Source: Primorskyibacter flagellatus
GTDB taxonomy: Bacteria > Pseudomonadota > Alphaproteobacteria > Rhodobacterales > Rhodobacteraceae
Assembly (NCBI RefSeq): GCF_014638275.1
Contig: NZ_BMFJ01000002.1
Location: 988,791-1,052,790 of the forward strand
DNA: 64,000 bases
Direction of reading: 5' to 3'
In this document: positions 62,926-64,000 of the stretch, piece by piece
How the letters are laid out: every line of letters starts with the position of its first letter
How positions within the stretch are numbered: the stretch's first letter is position 1
Position numbers and translations under genes: made by a program
Notes under the pieces: generated by a model
Told to the model about the DNA's origin: nothing
Databases searched by the model: none
The model's input: only the letters and a program-made list of their open reading frames with translations

Positions 62926-62930
62926 GTGTG
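62926..62930 (+). repeat. Right flank of the transposon (target duplication candidate)
   Basis: GTGTG, compared with GTGTA at the left flank (four of five identical). Confidence 0.45.
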
Positions 62931-62952
62931 AGCGATACCTGAACCGCGACTC

Positions 62953-63903
62953 CTATTGCCTGCGAGGGTAGGGGCGGCGTCCGGTCTCCTCCATCATTTT
63001 CTCGCGGAAGACCTCGGCCGGGGTCTTCCAGCCGAGACATTTTCGGGGCGTATTGTTCAGCTGATCGCAGAGCGTCTTCAGCTCGTGGTCCTCCATCTTG
63101 TTGATGTCGCGTTTGCGGGGCAGCCACCGGCGGACGCGCCGGTTGGTGTTTTCCACTGTGCCCTTTTGCCAGGGCGAGGACGGATCACAAAACCACGTTT
63201 GGGTCCCGATCTCGGCCTGCAGATGCGGCCAGCTGACGAACTCGGTGCCGCGGTCGAAGGTGATCGATTTGCGCGCCAGATGGGGCAAGTCCTTCACCGC
63301 GCTCATGATCTTCCCCATGACAGGTCTCGTTCGCTTGCTCGGGTTTTTCAGAAGCACCGTGAACCGACTGACACGCTCGACAAGCGACGTGACATTGGTT
63401 TGCCCAAGGTCCTGTTTGAACAACATCAAATCGCCTTCCCAATGCCCAAACTGACGGCGATGCGCGACATCGTCAGGCCGGAACAGGATGCTAACATTGC
63501 GGTCGAACTTGGGCTTCTGGCGCTTTCTGGCACGGCGCGGCCGACGGGCCTTGCGATGTTCGGGCAGATACCACCACAGTTCCTGCGACATGCCTTCCTT
63601 AGAGTAGATATAGCGATAGATCGTCTCTTGGCAGACCCGCTTCCTCGCACGCTCGAAGATCATTCGGTTGCCGATCTGCTCAGGCGTCCATCCAAGTTTG
63701 ATGCGCGCCACGACAGCCTCGCACAGCTCCGGGTGTCGGATCAGCTTTCTCTGCACGGATCGTCGCTTCTGCGTCCGCAACTGGGCCGCATGGCCGAAAT
63801 ACCCGGCGTATTTCTTCGGAAAGGCATCGTCGGCCCAGAAGTTACGCTTGATCTCTCGTTGAATGGTCGACTTATGGCGTTTCAGAACCCGCGCCATCTC
63901 CCG
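62953..63903 (-). pseudogene. IS30-family transposase, N-terminus lost
   Basis: About 317 codons remain, beginning REMARVLKRHKSTIQREIKR. The DDE core is intact: GHWEGDLMLFKQ, KSITFDRGTEFVSWP and QKGTVENTNRRVRRWLPRKR, ending ETGRRPYPRRQ. IS30 proteins normally have about 25-40 more residues with the first helix-turn-helix before this point. Here the codon before REM falls within TGATCA, the end of another element, and a stop codon follows upstream. An ATG at 63897 could still start a shortened protein of 314 residues. I could not define the left inverted repeat. Confidence 0.85.
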
Positions 63904-64000
63904 TGATCAGCCCCACCTGAGTGGTCCAGTTGTAGTGTTAGTGCATGACCGGCTTTCGGTCCATCGGGACGATGGTTTCGGGAACCGGAGGGCGATAGTC
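63904..64000 (-). mobile_element. End of an IS3-family element, cut by the window edge
   Basis: The plus strand starts TGATCAGCCCCACCTGAGTG at 63,904, a terminal sequence with the TG...CA style of IS3 elements. Just inside is the 3' end of a transposase gene. The element continues past the window. It has inserted into, or replaced, the start of the IS30 transposase. Confidence 0.7.
63938..64000 (-). CDS. IS3-family transposase OrfB, C-terminal end (partial)
   Basis: Twenty residues before a TAA stop: DYRPPVPETIVPMDRKPVMH. The YRPPxPExI ending is typical of IS3-family OrfB proteins. The remainder is outside the window. Confidence 0.75.
   Translation of the reverse strand, partial: DYRPPVPETIVPMDRKPVMH

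Noticed and set aside
62926..62952. Left inverted repeat of the IS30 element
   Set aside because: A loose similarity (TACCTGAACCGCGACTC) to the sequence near 63,920 was considered, but that sequence belongs to the IS3 end, so the match is not meaningful.

Overview
The window looks like the chromosome of an alphaproteobacterium of the Rhodobacteraceae (Roseobacter-like). The reasons are high GC, the alphaproteobacterial flagellar regulators FlaF and FlbT, a DUF1217 gene in a flagellar cluster, and the tight core block fpg/ubiE/ubiB ... rpsT-dnaA-dnaN-recF ... gyrB. The identification rests on gene content and reading only; no database search was possible.

Region 1 (1-19.0 kb) is part of a flagellar cluster. 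Rightward: lytic transglycosylase, flhA, fliR, flhB and a small coiled-coil gene, overlapping or nearly so. Leftward: fliL, flgH, flgA, flgG, flgF, fliQ, fliE, flgC, flgB. fliI is divergent from flgB. Then leftward come DUF1217, flbT, flaF, a 516-residue flagellin, an FlgN-like gene and an FlgJ-like rod gene, and rightward a very long fliK and flgD. Export gate, rod, L-ring, hook-length control and filament supply are therefore represented. Region 2 (19.0-25.4 kb) holds a small-molecule kinase, ubiB, ubiE, a membrane protein, fpg/mutM, an enoyl-CoA hydratase and an SDR. Region 3 (25.4-32.1 kb) is a catabolic island: a sulfatase-family hydrolase, a complete tripartite tricarboxylate-type transporter (tctA/B/C) and an FAD amine/amino-acid oxidase, all leftward, facing a divergent XRE-cupin regulator with a strong palindromic operator candidate. 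Region 4 (32.1-41.1 kb) is rpsT, dnaA, dnaN, recF, a VOC protein, a LysE exporter, a GST and gyrB.

Region 5 (41,138-62,925) is the most striking part: a 21.8-kb Tn7-like transposon inserted just after the gyrB stop codon. Its ends are 26-bp inverted repeats with 24 matches, starting TGTAGGAT. Six copies of CATAANNNTGCGCG, three per end and all pointing inward in the same sense, look like TnsB binding sites. The flanking pentamers are GTGTA and GTGTG. A five-gene operon at the gyrB-distal end encodes TnsA, TnsB, TnsC, one TniQ/TnsD-type target selector and an unrecognised 139-residue protein. The cargo begins with a type I restriction-modification operon (hsdM, hsdS, DUF3800, unknown 152 aa, small ORF, hsdR, YgjP-type metallopeptidase). 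It continues with MbcA-like antitoxin-like genes, two genes broken by in-frame TGA codons (a ParD-like gene and a metallo-beta-lactamase-fold hydrolase), an HxlR/quinone reductase/GST detoxification set, a DnaQ-like exonuclease and an IS3 remnant. A perfect 30-bp palindrome in AT-rich DNA precedes tnsA. I see no cas genes, no CRISPR array and no tnsE.

Region 6 (62.9-64.0 kb) is nested insertion-sequence debris: an IS30-family transposase that has lost its N-terminus exactly where the end of an IS3-family element begins, and that element runs off the window.
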